DNA from: Ferrimonas futtsuensis DSM 18154
GTDB taxonomy: Bacteria > Pseudomonadota > Gammaproteobacteria > Enterobacterales > Shewanellaceae
Length of the DNA: 64,000 bases
Reading direction: 5' to 3'
NCBI RefSeq assembly: GCF_000422645.1
Contig: NZ_AUGL01000017.1
Location: 1-64,000 of the forward strand
The notes beneath the pieces are model-generated. The model was given only the letters and a program-made list of their open reading frames with translations, ran no database searches and was not told the DNA's origin. Positions 24,970-33,982 of this stretch are shown one piece after another. Position numbers and translations under genes: made by a program. Numbering within the stretch: position 1 is the stretch's first letter; every line of letters begins with the position of its first letter.

Positions 24970-26730
24970 ATGCTGCTCTACCGCATCTGTCCCATCGACC
25001 CACACGCCCATCTGTTTGAAGTCACCCTCGAGGTGGGCAGCAGCCACCCGGGCCAACGCTTCTCCCTGCCCAGCTGGATTCCCGGCAGCTACATGGTAAG
25101 AGACTTCGCCCGCAATCTGATCGAGGTCAAAGGGTTTGATGGTCAGCGTCAGGTAACGCTGACCCAGCTGGATAAGCAACGCTGGCAGCTGGAGGAGGAT
25201 TGCGACAGTCTGACCCTGAGCTACCGGGTGTACGCCTGGGATTTGTCCGTGCGCAGTGCCCACCTGGATCAGACCCATGGCTTCTTCAACGGCACCAGCG
25301 TGTTCCTGAAGGTGGAGGGCCGCGAGGCCGAATCGGTTCAGTTGGATATCCTGCCCCCCCCCGGCAACCAATACAGCGACTGGCGCGTCGCCACCGCCAT
25401 GCCTCTGGCCCAAAGTACCGAGCGCTACGCCTTTGGCCGCTACCAGGCCGCCGATTACGATGAGCTTATCGACCATCCGGTGGAGATGGGCACCTTTACC
25501 CTGGCCAGCTTCCAGGCACGGGGCGTCCAGCACGATCTGGTGCTGACCGGTCGTCACTGGGCCGACACCGACCGCATCTGCGCCGACCTGAAGAAGATCT
25601 GCGAAACTGAGATCGACCTCTTCGGTGGTCAGGCTCCCTACGATTACTATCTGTTCATGACCATGGTCCTGGGCGAGGGGTTTGGCGGCCTGGAACACCG
25701 GGCGTCCACCGCCCTGGTGTGCGGACGCGGCGACCTGCCGGCCAAGGGCGAAACCGAGATGACCGAGGGCTACCGAACCTTCCTCTCCCTTTGCTCCCAC
25801 GAGTACTTCCACAACTGGAACGTCAAGCGGATCAAGCCCGCCCGCTTTGTCCCCTATGACCTGGAGCAGGAGAGCTACACCGGCCAGCTTTGGGCCTATG
25901 AGGGGATCACCTCCTACTACGATGACTGGCTGACCTACCGGGCAGGCTGTGTGGATCGTGACACTTACCTGACCATGCTCGGAGAGCTGATGACCCGGGT
26001 CACCCGGGGCAGTGGCCGCTTCAAACAGAGCCTGACCGACAGCTCATTCAATGCCTGGACCAAGTTCTACAAGCAGGATGAAAATGCCCAGAACGCCATC
26101 GTCAGCTACTACACCAAGGGGGCCATGTTTGCCCTGTTCCTGGATCTCTCCATCCGCAAGGAGACCGGCGGCCAGGCCAATATCGACCATCTGATGCAGC
26201 GCCTGTGGGCCGACTATGGCAGTCAGGGCATCGGTACCGAAGATGACACCCATCAGCAGATCGTCGGCGAACTCATCGGCCGCGACGCCTCTGATCTGTT
26301 CGCCTGGCTCCGCTCCACCGAGGATCTGCCGCTGGTCCCTCTGCTCGAAGAGTTTGGCATCGAACTGAGCCTGCGCGCCGCCACCTCCAACGGCGACAAG
26401 GGCGGCACCAGTGGCGAGGGCCTGACCACAGAGCTTGGCGCCAAGTACAGTGTCGCCGGCCTGGGGGTAAAGATTGTCAATGTGACCGAAGGCGGCAGTG
26501 CCCACAAGCTGGGTCTGGCGGCCGGCGATAACCTGGTGGCCGTCGACGGCCTGCAGGTGAGCAGCGACCTGGACAAACGCCTGAATCGCTACGGCGTCGG
26601 GGCCCGCCTCCAGTGCCACTGGTTCCGTCGCGATGAGCTGATGAGTGGCGAACTGGAACTGACTGCCGCCGCCCAATCCACCAGCGTGCTGTCGGTCACC
26701 GACGAGGAAAAGGCGGCCCGGTGGCTCTGA
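24970..26730 (+). CDS. M61 family metallopeptidase with PDZ domain
   Basis: 586 residues. The zinc motif HEYFHNWN lies near residue 277-284, followed by KRIKPARFVPYDLEQE and the Glu of YEGITSYYDD. A beta-rich N-terminal domain (GSYMVRDFARNLIEVKGF) precedes the thermolysin-like catalytic domain, and a PDZ domain ends the protein (KIVNVTEGGSAHKLGLAAGD, near 500-560). The founding member of this family is a glycyl aminopeptidase. There is no signal peptide. The start ATG has a modest AAGGA site. Confidence 0.92.
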   Translation: MLLYRICPIDPHAHLFEVTLEVGSSHPGQRFSLPSWIPGSYMVRDFARNLIEVKGFDGQRQVTLTQLDKQRWQLEEDCDSLTLSYRVYAWDLSVRSAHLDQTHGFFNGTSVFLKVEGREAESVQLDILPPPGNQYSDWRVATAMPLAQSTERYAFGRYQAADYDELIDHPVEMGTFTLASFQARGVQHDLVLTGRHWADTDRICADLKKICETEIDLFGGQAPYDYYLFMTMVLGEGFGGLEHRASTALVCGRGDLPAKGETEMTEGYRTFLSLCSHEYFHNWNVKRIKPARFVPYDLEQESYTGQLWAYEGITSYYDDWLTYRAGCVDRDTYLTMLGELMTRVTRGSGRFKQSLTDSSFNAWTKFYKQDENAQNAIVSYYTKGAMFALFLDLSIRKETGGQANIDHLMQRLWADYGSQGIGTEDDTHQQIVGELIGRDASDLFAWLRSTEDLPLVPLLEEFGIELSLRAATSNGDKGGTSGEGLTTELGAKYSVAGLGVKIVNVTEGGSAHKLGLAAGDNLVAVDGLQVSSDLDKRLNRYGVGARLQCHWFRRDELMSGELELTAAAQSTSVLSVTDEEKAARWL

Positions 26731-26749
26731 TCCCTGCGGGGCCTGAGGC

Positions 26750-27313
26750 GTGATCACCGAGCAATTCGACGCCTTTCTGTCAGAACTGGGGGGGGCGCAG
26801 GGCGCGCCCCTGCCCCGGCTGGCCAGCTGTCAGATTCAGGCTCTGGCCAGAGGCTCGGTACTCTTGCCCCAGGGGACGCGTCAAACCCACGCCTTTTTCC
26901 TGGGCAGTGGTGTCCTGCGGGCCTGCCACTACTCCGACGACGGCCAGGAACATTGCAAAGAGTTCTACTTTCCCAATGAGCTCTGCTTTCTCTATGCCAG
27001 CTGGCTGGATGATCGCCCCGCCGAGTATCAGCTGGAAGCCCTGTCCCCCGTAGAGGTCCTCAAGGTGCCCCTCTCGCTGCTGGCGCTGCCCCAATGGCAG
27101 GGAGTCACTCTGGCGCTGATGAAACAGCAGCTGCTCTACAAGGAGGAGAAGGAGGCGTTTTTCCTGCTCAACACGCCCCAGGAGCGTTACCTGGCGCTGC
27201 TCGAGCGGTGGCCCGAATGGGTCGACAGCATCAGCCAGGCCCAGTTGGCCCGCTACATCGGCATCAGCCCCATCAGCCTGTCACGGATTCGCCGGCGCAT
27301 TAACCAAAGTTAA
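26750..27313 (+). CDS. Crp/Fnr family transcriptional regulator
   Basis: 187 residues from a GTG. The cyclic-nucleotide-binding-like barrel covers about 10-120 (PQGTRQTHAFFLGSGVLRACHY), and the C-terminal helix-turn-helix is SQAQLARYIGISPISLSRIRR. There are no Fnr-type N-terminal cysteines and the ligand pocket is not of the CRP type, so the signal is unknown. The gene follows the M61 peptidase by 19 bases and may share its promoter. Confidence 0.85.
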   Translation: MITEQFDAFLSELGGAQGAPLPRLASCQIQALARGSVLLPQGTRQTHAFFLGSGVLRACHYSDDGQEHCKEFYFPNELCFLYASWLDDRPAEYQLEALSPVEVLKVPLSLLALPQWQGVTLALMKQQLLYKEEKEAFFLLNTPQERYLALLERWPEWVDSISQAQLARYIGISPISLSRIRRRINQS

Positions 27314-27370
27314 TGCACATGGCCTCGGTTAAGGGGACACTGACGCCACTGTTTTTCCCCTGGAACTAAG

Positions 27371-27898
27371 ATGTCTCCCTTTCTGCTCTCCCAGGCGCTG
27401 GTGGCCGTGGCCATTGTGCTGGACCTGATCTCATTTCAGTTTCGGCGACGCCGCCGCATTCTTCAGTGCCTGTGTCTCTCCACTCTGCTGACCGCCCTGC
27501 ACTTCGCGCTGCTGGAACAATGGACAGGCGCCGGGCTGATGCTGTTGGCCAGCAGCCGTTTTGCCGTCAGCATGATCAGCACCGCCAGGGCCTGGCAGTG
27601 GGTGTTTGTCGCGGCCGGGGTGGCGGTCACCTGGCTGACCTGGGGAGGCCTGCCCAGTCTGCTCAGCGGCATTGGCAGCACCATTCAGACCCTGGCGGCA
27701 TTTCGCCGCTGCGATCGCCAGCTCAGGCTGACCATGCTGGTGGGCATCAGTTTCTGGCTGGCACACAACATCGTGGTGGGCTCGCCCATGGCCATCGCCA
27801 TGGAGTCGCTGTTTATCCTCTCCAACCTGGTGGGCTACCTGCGTCACTATGGTGTGCCGGCGTTCGGGAACCGTCAGAAGGTGCAGCCCAAAGCCTGA
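27371..27898 (+). CDS. YgjV-family inner membrane protein
   Basis: 175 residues with five or six membrane helices. It has the YgjV-type pattern: LISFQFRRRRRILQCLCLST early, FALLEQWTGAGLMLLASSRF in the middle and a terminal SLFILSNLVGYLRHYG. The family is uncharacterised. It lies 57 bases after the Crp-like regulator on the same strand, so co-transcription is possible. Confidence 0.75.
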   Translation: MSPFLLSQALVAVAIVLDLISFQFRRRRRILQCLCLSTLLTALHFALLEQWTGAGLMLLASSRFAVSMISTARAWQWVFVAAGVAVTWLTWGGLPSLLSGIGSTIQTLAAFRRCDRQLRLTMLVGISFWLAHNIVVGSPMAIAMESLFILSNLVGYLRHYGVPAFGNRQKVQPKA

Positions 27899-28075
27899 GC
27901 CACACAGCCCGGTCGCCTGCGGCCGAAGCCGCCGCCGCTATCGGTGACCCAGAGCCGTTCTAACGGCCTAAACTGGTTCTTCGAATGCAGTGTTCGGAAA
28001 TAGTGTGGTGCAATTCCGTGGCGATCATCGGCTGATTTTGGTACAAATCAGGTAACAGGTTCTGAAGCCACAAAA

Positions 28076-28171
28076 ACTGAACTAAGGTCGACTGGCAATT
28101 TCCTTAGGGGCGCCCATACTTGAGTTCAGTAGGTTAAGGAGGTTACTGATGCAGTCCAGAACTGAACTCAA
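28076..28171 (+). promoter_or_regulatory. Leader with two mutually exclusive hairpins over the start codon
   Basis: TTGAGTTCAGT at 28120-28130 pairs perfectly over 11 bases with ACTGAACTCAA at 28161-28171. The loop of that hairpin contains the ribosome site AAGGAGG and the ATG of the following gene. An upstream copy, ACTGAACT at 28076-28083, can pair with the same middle segment instead and would free the start. A further small stem (CTAAGG at 28082-28087 with CCTTAG at 28102-28107) supports the upstream fold. This is the logic of a translational switch; the trigger is unknown. Confidence 0.6.
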
Positions 28172-28322
28172 TACCCTGTTACACAGGCGCTTTAAGGACG
28201 CTCAAACCATCTCGGAGCTGCGAGAGCGTCTGCGCGATATCGAAGAGGAGCTGCATCAGGTGTTCGCCGATGAGCTGGCGCAGTTCGTTGCTCCCGAGGA
28301 GGAGCACAAGAAGGTATCCTGA
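28149..28322 (+). CDS. Small charged helical protein, 57 residues
   Basis: An excellent ribosome site, AAGGAGG, lies seven bases before the ATG, and a strong terminator follows 12 bases after the stop, so this short frame is a real gene. The product begins MQSRTELNTLLHRRFKDAQT and continues as one amphipathic helix (ISELRERLRDIEEELHQVF) with an acidic tail. It is cytoplasmic by composition. I do not recognise a family. The long structured leader suggests regulated translation. Confidence 0.8.
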   Translation: MQSRTELNTLLHRRFKDAQTISELRERLRDIEEELHQVFADELAQFVAPEEEHKKVS

Positions 28323-28334
28323 GCACCAGAACCT

Positions 28335-28363
28335 AAAACGCCTCGCGGTCGCGAGGCGTTTTT
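28335..28363 (+). terminator. Strong intrinsic terminator
   Basis: AAAACGCCTCGC and GCGAGGCGTTTT pair over 12 bases around a four-base loop and end in T5. It directly follows the 57-codon gene and may also serve the convergent gene at 28381. Confidence 0.92.
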
Positions 28364-28380
28364 GATCCTGCCCAGGCTCA

Positions 28381-28878
28381 CTAATGCACGGCCTGATAGA
28401 TGGCACTGTGCCCCTTCACCCAGTCGCCGTTTTTCAGGTAGTACGCCTGCTGGTGCATCTCGCCATCCACCAAGCGCACCTCTGACCGGACCTCTTTGAC
28501 CCCGTCTCCGGCACCCGCGACCTGTTCGTGAAAATAGAACACACCCTCTTTGGCGTAGGCTGTACCCTTGGTGTAGAAACCCGCGGTGGTGAAGTAGTAG
28601 AACACCAGACTCTTTGCCTGTTCATCCCACACCATCATGGTCTCCCCCTCATACTGCCCCTTGTTGAGGGAGTGGGTAATGCGCACCGCTTTGCCCTGCA
28701 GCGCAGGCTGCCACTGGGACACATCGATCACCGGCTTGTCCGGCGTCGAGTCGGAAAACTCGCCACGCCACACCTTACCCAGGAAGGGGCGCAACGGCTC
28801 CAACTTGGGGTCCAGATCCCAACCCCATGCGGGCTGGGCCAACAACAGGAACATCAAAGCAATCCATCTGGCCATCAT
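28381..28878 (-). CDS. Hypothetical secreted protein, lipocalin/DUF1579-like
   Basis: 165 residues from the first of two adjacent ATG codons; the start overlaps the upstream stop by four bases (ATGA). A signal peptide (WIALMFLLLAQPAWGW) precedes a domain beginning LEPLRPFLGKVWRGEFSD and containing many beta-like segments (GETMMVWDEQAKSLVFYYF, KEGVFYFHEQVAG). The layout suggests a small beta barrel of the calycin type seen in DUF1579-like proteins. The ligand is unknown. It is coupled to the SRPBCC gene. Confidence 0.7.
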   Translation of the reverse strand: MMARWIALMFLLLAQPAWGWDLDPKLEPLRPFLGKVWRGEFSDSTPDKPVIDVSQWQPALQGKAVRITHSLNKGQYEGETMMVWDEQAKSLVFYYFTTAGFYTKGTAYAKEGVFYFHEQVAGAGDGVKEVRSEVRLVDGEMHQQAYYLKNGDWVKGHSAIYQAVH

Positions 28879-29342
28879 GCGGTCCTTTTCTGGTGATCAA
28901 AATAGCGGGTTAACGCCTTGTCCCAGCGCTGAACAAACTCTTCCCAAAACCCCTCATCCAGGCGTTCCAGCTGCTTCTCGCCCCTGGGTCCTATGGCGGT
29001 ATACAGATAGTTGAGTTGGATGACACACCCTTGGGGTGCCGGGCAGACGCCAATGAGAATACGGGTGAGCAGTTGCTCTGGCAGGGTTTTAAGCAGTTCC
29101 AACTGCCCTTTGTCGGGATCGGAGTTCAGTACATACCAGGTGGCCTGTCCTGCAGGTTCCTGGGTGGTGAAAACGCAATCGGACTCTACCCGGCCACTGT
29201 TACTCCATACCATCAGGGGGTCCCATCCGGGAACCCATTCACGCTCGCGCACCGGACACATCAGCGGAAACACCTCTGATGCGCTCTGACTGCTGCGGAT
29301 CTCGCCGCGATACTGCTTAGACTGGCGGGGACGGACGATCAT
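28875..29342 (-). CDS. SRPBCC-domain protein
   Basis: 155 residues from the ATG at 29342, chosen because GGAG lies six bases upstream; an ATG at 29354 has none. The order SSQSASEVFPLMCPVREREW, then a Trp-rich middle, then a C-terminal helix FWEEFVQRWDKALTRYF is that of the START/SRPBCC helix-grip fold, which binds hydrophobic ligands. It overlaps the secreted barrel gene downstream. The pair could handle one lipophilic compound, but that is only inference. Confidence 0.75.
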   Translation of the reverse strand: MIVRPRQSKQYRGEIRSSQSASEVFPLMCPVREREWVPGWDPLMVWSNSGRVESDCVFTTQEPAGQATWYVLNSDPDKGQLELLKTLPEQLLTRILIGVCPAPQGCVIQLNYLYTAIGPRGEKQLERLDEGFWEEFVQRWDKALTRYFDHQKRTA

Positions 29343-29435
29343 CTTGCACTCCATGGAAATCGGCGAAAAAAGAGCAACTTTTTTCGCCGCTTACCTTCAC
29401 TCCTAAGGAGACTATAGCAAGAAATGACCGGGAGG

Positions 29436-30083
29436 TTACTGGCTGTTGATGGTGTCAATGGCCGCCTTGCGCGCTTCCCACACCTGGCCACGACCGTTGA
29501 CGGTCAGACCCAGGTCGGTGATCAAGCCCCCTTTCAGGTCATAGATCCAGGCGTGAACGCTGAGATCCTGGCCCCGATCCCAGGCGGCCTTGCAGATGGT
29601 GGTCTGGCAGACATTGGCCGCCTGCTCGATGGCGTTGAGCTCACACAGGCGGTTGCCGCGGTCTTCGGCTTCCATCTTGTCCAGCAGCAACTTGTGGTCT
29701 TCGTAGGTGTCACGAACGTGACGCAGCCAATTGCTGGCCAGGCCGAGGTAATCACCCTGCATGGACGCATTGACACCGCCGCAGCCGTAGTGGCCGCATA
29801 CGATGATGTGCTTCACTTTGAGAACATCAACGGCGTACTCGATGACCGACAGGCAGTTCATGTCGCTGTGAACCACCACGTTGGCGATGTTGCGGTGAAC
29901 GAAGATTTCGCCTGGGGCCAGGTCGATAATCTGGTTGGCGGGCACCCGGCTGTCGGAGCAACCGATCCACAGATACTCCGGAGACTGTTGTTCCACCAGT
30001 TGGCTGAAAAACTCTGGATTCTCTTTCTCGACGCGCTCAGCCCACTGCTTGTTGCGCTCAAACAGATGATCAAGATCTGCCAT
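29436..30083 (-). CDS. can: Beta-carbonic anhydrase
   Basis: 215 residues, the length of E. coli Can. Zinc ligands C42, H98 and C101 are present in GCSDSRVP and GHYGCGG, with D44 and R46 as the usual Asp-Arg dyad. The enzyme interconverts CO2 and bicarbonate in the cytoplasm for carboxylation reactions. It is monocistronic. Confidence 0.96.
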   Translation of the reverse strand: MADLDHLFERNKQWAERVEKENPEFFSQLVEQQSPEYLWIGCSDSRVPANQIIDLAPGEIFVHRNIANVVVHSDMNCLSVIEYAVDVLKVKHIIVCGHYGCGGVNASMQGDYLGLASNWLRHVRDTYEDHKLLLDKMEAEDRGNRLCELNAIEQAANVCQTTICKAAWDRGQDLSVHAWIYDLKGGLITDLGLTVNGRGQVWEARKAAIDTINSQ

Positions 30084-30237
30084 CTTTATACCCCATTGCT
30101 TTAAGATTGCGCTGCATTATAACGAAAACCATTTGTGTAACTGGTCGAAACACCCGATGGAAACACTCGGGATTTCTGGCGTTTTTCAGCGGTTTAATTA
30201 TCATTAAACCAGATTTGGACAAAATTTGGACCCCTTG

Positions 30238-30678
30238 GTGAGCCAAATTCAACTGCGACCGGCCAAATGGCAAGACATTCCCGCCATCCAGGTGGTGCGC
30301 AACTCCGTGCGAGAAAATCGCCTGTCGGTGCCCGGCAGCATCAAGGATGCCGATGTGGCCAGCTACCTGAAGGAGCGAGGCCGGGGTTGGGTCTGCGAAG
30401 TCGGTGATCGCATCGTCGGCTTCGCCATCGCCGACGCCATCGACGCCAGTATCTGGGCCCTGTTCCTACTGCCGGAATGGGAGGGCCAGGGACTGGGACG
30501 GCGGCTGCTGGACGCCACCTGTAACTGGTTGTTTGATCAGGGAGTGAAAGAGATCCGTCTCTCCACCGACGCCCATACCCGGGCCCATGGCTTCTACCTG
30601 CATCTTGGCTGGCGAGAGGTGGGCTGCAAGTCCAATGGAGAGGTCAGGCTCACCTACCGACGCACCAGCACACTTTAG
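30238..30678 (+). CDS. GNAT family N-acetyltransferase
   Basis: About 146 residues from the GTG at 30238; an in-frame TTG at 30226 is the alternative, and neither has a good ribosome site. The acetyl-CoA pyrophosphate loop is [13 protein letters not shown], followed by [21 protein letters not shown], the usual motif B. The substrate is unknown. Its stop codon overlaps that of the convergent pdxH by two bases. Confidence 0.85.
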   Translation: MSQIQLRPAKWQDIPAIQVVRNSVRENRLSVPGSIKDADVASYLKERGRGWVCEVGDRIVGFAIADAIDASIWALFLLPEWEGQGLGRRLLDATCNWLFDQGVKEIRLSTDAHTRAHGFYLHLGWREVGCKSNGEVRLTYRRTSTL

Positions 30679-31313
30679 GGTGCCAATCGCTCCACCTGCC
30701 AGTCTTTACCATCGGAAGTATAGAGGAACCTGTCGTGCAGACGCCGGTCACCGCCCTGCCAAAACTCCACCGAATCCGGCTTGACCCTGTAGCCCCCCCA
30801 AAAATCCGGCAGCGGCACTTCCCCCTTGGCAAACTTCTGCTTGAGTTCGAAGAACTTGGACTCCAACACCTGCCGGGCTGAGATTCGGCTGCTCTGCTGG
30901 GAGACCCAGGCACCGATCTGGCTGTCCTTGGGCCGGGTGACGAAGTAGGCCAGCACCTCCCGCTTGGTCAGAGGCTCCGCCTCGCCGGTAAAGTGCACCT
31001 GACGCTCCAGTTCATGCCAGGGCATCAGCAGGCTGACCTTGGGGTTGTGCGCCATATGTTCCGACTTGCGGCTGCCCAGGTTGGTGAAGAACACCAGGCC
31101 ATCCCGGTCAAATTTCTTCAGCAGGACGATTCGCTGGAAAGGTTGGCCATGGCTGTCGACCGTGGCCAGACTCATGGCGGTGGGATCGGACATTCCCGCT
31201 TCACTGGCCTGGTTCATCCAGGTTTCAAACAGTGCCATGGGGTCTTCGGGGAGATCCTTGCGACGCAGGCCGCCCTTCAGGTATTCACGGCGAACATTGG
31301 TGTAATCAGCCAC
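30675..31313 (-). CDS. pdxH: Pyridoxamine 5'-phosphate oxidase
   Basis: 212 residues, close to E. coli PdxH (218). FMN and substrate residues are present in [40 protein letters not shown] and the C-terminal [15 protein letters not shown]. The enzyme oxidises pyridoxine or pyridoxamine phosphate to pyridoxal phosphate with O2. It converges on the GNAT gene with overlapping stops. Confidence 0.96.
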   Translation of the reverse strand: MADYTNVRREYLKGGLRRKDLPEDPMALFETWMNQASEAGMSDPTAMSLATVDSHGQPFQRIVLLKKFDRDGLVFFTNLGSRKSEHMAHNPKVSLLMPWHELERQVHFTGEAEPLTKREVLAYFVTRPKDSQIGAWVSQQSSRISARQVLESKFFELKQKFAKGEVPLPDFWGGYRVKPDSVEFWQGGDRRLHDRFLYTSDGKDWQVERLAP

Positions 31314-31396
31314 TGTCTACTTCCTTGATCTATAACTTACTCTTGTCGGCATTGGCGCCGACCTTCAACCATTCTACTGTGCAGTGCAGGGATTTG

Positions 31397-32209
31397 CTAA
31401 GCCCCCCTCTGACGATTTCTCTGACGCCGATATTGCTCTGGGGTGGTGCCGGACAACCGGCTGAACATGGTGATGAAGGCCGACGGGCTGGAGTAGCCGA
31501 GCTCCAGGGCCACCTGGTTCACCTTCATGCCCCGGCGAAGCATCCCAAGGGCTTCCAGAAACCGCAATCGCTGGCGCCAGTCACTGAAACTCATACCAAG
31601 ATGACGATGGAAATGTCGGGTCAGGGTACGCTCGGTGCTGTACACCTGCTCTGCCCACTGTGCCAAAGTGCGCTTGTCCGACGGGTCCTGCTGCAGGGCA
31701 GTCAGAATTGGCCTCAGCAGAGGTTCATCGCTGTGAGGCAGGTAGGCGGCCATGGGCTCCTCTCTGAGCAGCTGATCCACCAGCACCATGGCCAGACGAT
31801 GATCTTCCGGGGTGCTGGCGTACTGTTGCTGGCGATCGGCAAAGTCCTCCATCACCGCCCGGAACACCCCGGACAGGCGGATCATGCAGGCCTTACCCGG
31901 CAGCCTGGCCGAGAGTTCCGGCCGCAGGTACAGGGCCCGGTAGCTGACCTTCTGCCGGCTGTAACTGGTGTGCTCCACCAGGGGCGGAATCCAGATGGCA
32001 TACTGAGGCGGAGACAGGAAGGGACGGCCATCCACGGTGATTTCAATCACCCCCTGCTCCACCACATTCAACTGACCCCAGCTGTGGCTGTGGGGCAGGA
32101 AGGTGGTGTCGGCAGCGATATCTTCCCGGTGCAGATAGATATCACTGGCGGAAGTTTCAAACGGCAGCGGATATCGCTCCAAAACTTCGCTGGCAAGCTG
32201 CTGATCCAT
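31397..32209 (-). CDS. AraC family transcriptional regulator
   Basis: 270 residues from the ATG at 32209. The N-terminal cupin (DTTFLPHSHSWGQLNVVEQG, about 25-120) may bind a small ligand. Two helix-turn-helix units end the protein (LAQWAEQVYSTERTLTRHF and VNQVALELGYSSPSAFITMF). It is divergent from an EamA exporter gene with about 136 bases between, so it probably controls that exporter. Confidence 0.88.
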   Translation of the reverse strand: MDQQLASEVLERYPLPFETSASDIYLHREDIAADTTFLPHSHSWGQLNVVEQGVIEITVDGRPFLSPPQYAIWIPPLVEHTSYSRQKVSYRALYLRPELSARLPGKACMIRLSGVFRAVMEDFADRQQQYASTPEDHRLAMVLVDQLLREEPMAAYLPHSDEPLLRPILTALQQDPSDKRTLAQWAEQVYSTERTLTRHFHRHLGMSFSDWRQRLRFLEALGMLRRGMKVNQVALELGYSSPSAFITMFSRLSGTTPEQYRRQRNRQRGA

Positions 32210-32345
32210 AACTGTTCTGTACCGATCACAAAAATCTGTCCTGAGAGCATAACACCTTGTCAGAAAATCGTTATATCTATTTTTGCTGTCACATTTACAA
32301 TGCGCTCCCGTAGTAGATAACCCTTTTCGTGTGGAGTCGTTGCCT

Positions 32346-33257
32346 GTGAGCAAATCCGCCTACCTCTTCCCCCTGGCAACGGTGATCGCCTGGGCGGGAA
32401 ACGGTATTGTCAGCAAGATGTCCGTGGATGTGGTCAGCCCCGGAACCATCGCCTTCTATCGCTGGTTACTGGCTGCCCTGGTGCTGCTTCCCTTTGTGGC
32501 GCCCACCCTGTGGCGCCAACGCCGTGCCATTCGTAAGAACTTCTTTAAGCTCAGTGTCCTCGGTGCCCTGGGCATGGTGGTGCTCCAGACCCTGACCTAC
32601 GTGTCCGCTCAGACCACCTCGGCCACCAACATCGCACTGATCGGCTCCGTCGTCCCCATGATGACCATGGCCTGGGGCGTGGTGTTGAACCGGGAGGCGC
32701 CCACTCAGGGCATGGTGGCCGGTTCACTGATCTCCTTCCTGGGTCTGTCTGTGCTGCTGACACAGGGACATCCCATGGACCTGCTGAGTCAGAGCCTCAA
32801 CCAGGGCGACATGCTGCTGCTGTTGGGTGCGGTCTGTTATGGCCTGTACGGGGTATTGCTGCGCAGGTGGAAGTTGCCCTTCTCCACCTGGCCCTCGCTG
32901 TTTCTGCAGATGAGCATGGGTGCCCTGTGGTTGCTGCCGGTCTACCTGACCCAGGGGGACAGAAGTGTTTCTGCCGACGCCTGGCCCATGGTGCTGTTTG
33001 CCGCGCTGGTGGCCTCGCTGTTCGCCACCTACAGCTGGTTGCGGGGCATTCAGGCCCTGGGGGCCAACCGCTGCACCGCCTTTATGAACCTGAACCCGCT
33101 GATCGGCACCGCACTGGCGGTATGGCTTCTGGGCGAAAGCCTGTCCCTGGCCCACTACCTGGGGGGAAGCCTCACCCTGTTGGGGGTATTTCTGACACAG
33201 AGGCTCAAGTCCCCTGCCCGGCTGCGCCGCAAGCGCCAGCCGCTGCCGGAAAGCTGA
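32346..33257 (+). CDS. EamA/DMT family transporter
   Basis: 303 residues from the GTG at 32346, nine bases after GGAG; the longer frame upstream overlaps the promoter region. Ten membrane helices form two EamA repeats (VIAWAGNGIVSKMSVDV in the first, LLLLGAVCYGLYGVLLRRW in the second). A basic tail ends the protein. Members export amino acids or other metabolites or drugs. The divergent AraC-type gene is a likely regulator. Confidence 0.88.
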   Translation: MSKSAYLFPLATVIAWAGNGIVSKMSVDVVSPGTIAFYRWLLAALVLLPFVAPTLWRQRRAIRKNFFKLSVLGALGMVVLQTLTYVSAQTTSATNIALIGSVVPMMTMAWGVVLNREAPTQGMVAGSLISFLGLSVLLTQGHPMDLLSQSLNQGDMLLLLGAVCYGLYGVLLRRWKLPFSTWPSLFLQMSMGALWLLPVYLTQGDRSVSADAWPMVLFAALVASLFATYSWLRGIQALGANRCTAFMNLNPLIGTALAVWLLGESLSLAHYLGGSLTLLGVFLTQRLKSPARLRRKRQPLPES

Positions 33258-33272
33258 GTTTCTGCCAAAGAA

Positions 33273-33297
33273 AAGGCCAGCCCCCGGGGCTGGCCTT
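33273..33297. terminator. Bidirectional terminator
   Basis: AAGGCCAGCCCC pairs with GGGGCTGGCCTT over 12 bases; inner pairs would open to form the loop. It lies between the EamA gene and the convergent response regulator gene. The T-tract is weak. Confidence 0.65.
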
Positions 33298-33316
33298 CTG
33301 ATGCACGGGGGTAGGT

Positions 33317-33982
33317 TCACATCGCATGAACGTACTCAATGGCGAACTTCACCAGCTCAGAGGCACTCTCTAACCCCAGTTTCACGCGCATCTTCTGCCG
33401 AAGGGCATCGACAGTCTTGACGCTGATATCCAGCCTTTTGGCGATCTCCTTGGTCGGCACCCCCTTGCCGACCAGTTGAAACACCTCCAGCTCCCGGTCC
33501 GACAGCACACCGACGTTCTTGACCCCCTCGGTCTGAAACTCCTTGGGGTTGACCACCTTGTTCAGCAAAAAACCGGTCATCTCATCACTCAGGTAGACCT
33601 TACCGGCCCGAACCTGGCGGATGGCGTCGATCAGCACCTCGGGAGGTTCACTCTTCATCACGTAACCGTAGCCGCCGGCGCGAACCACCCTCTCCGCGTA
33701 GATGGATTCAGGGTGCATGGAGAAGGCGATAACCCTCACTTCAGGGTGAGACCGGCGTATCCGCTTGATCAGCGCCAGACCACTGTCATCGCCTAGGGAG
33801 ATATCCACCACGGCGATCTCTACCGCCCGCTCCGCCAACAATTGCAAAGCCGACGCCTCGCCGTCGGCCTGACCGCACACCGTCATATCCCGCTCATGAC
33901 CGATCAACATCGCCAGCCCCTCGCGGACGATGGCATGGTCATCGACCACCAATATCCGCACCTTTGCGCCTGTCCCGGTCAT
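33317..33982 (-). CDS. LuxR/NarL-type response regulator
   Basis: 221 residues from the ATG at 33982, overlapping the kinase stop by four bases. The receiver domain has D14-D15 and the phosphate acceptor D60 (VVDISLGDDSG). The C-terminal helix-turn-helix is LSDRELEVFQLVGKGVPTKEI with SVKTVDALRQKM. Its nearest known scheme is NarL/UhpA with a HisKA_3 kinase. It very likely controls the divergent cytochrome-flavoprotein operon through the TACCTAT palindromes. Confidence 0.92.
   Translation of the reverse strand: MTGTGAKVRILVVDDHAIVREGLAMLIGHERDMTVCGQADGEASALQLLAERAVEIAVVDISLGDDSGLALIKRIRRSHPEVRVIAFSMHPESIYAERVVRAGGYGYVMKSEPPEVLIDAIRQVRAGKVYLSDEMTGFLLNKVVNPKEFQTEGVKNVGVLSDRELEVFQLVGKGVPTKEIAKRLDISVKTVDALRQKMRVKLGLESASELVKFAIEYVHAM

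Noticed and set aside
24802-25812. A long open frame (336 codons) on the minus strand
   Set aside because: It is antisense to the first third of the well-supported M61 peptidase gene, has no recognisable protein and follows the GC-rich third codon position bias.
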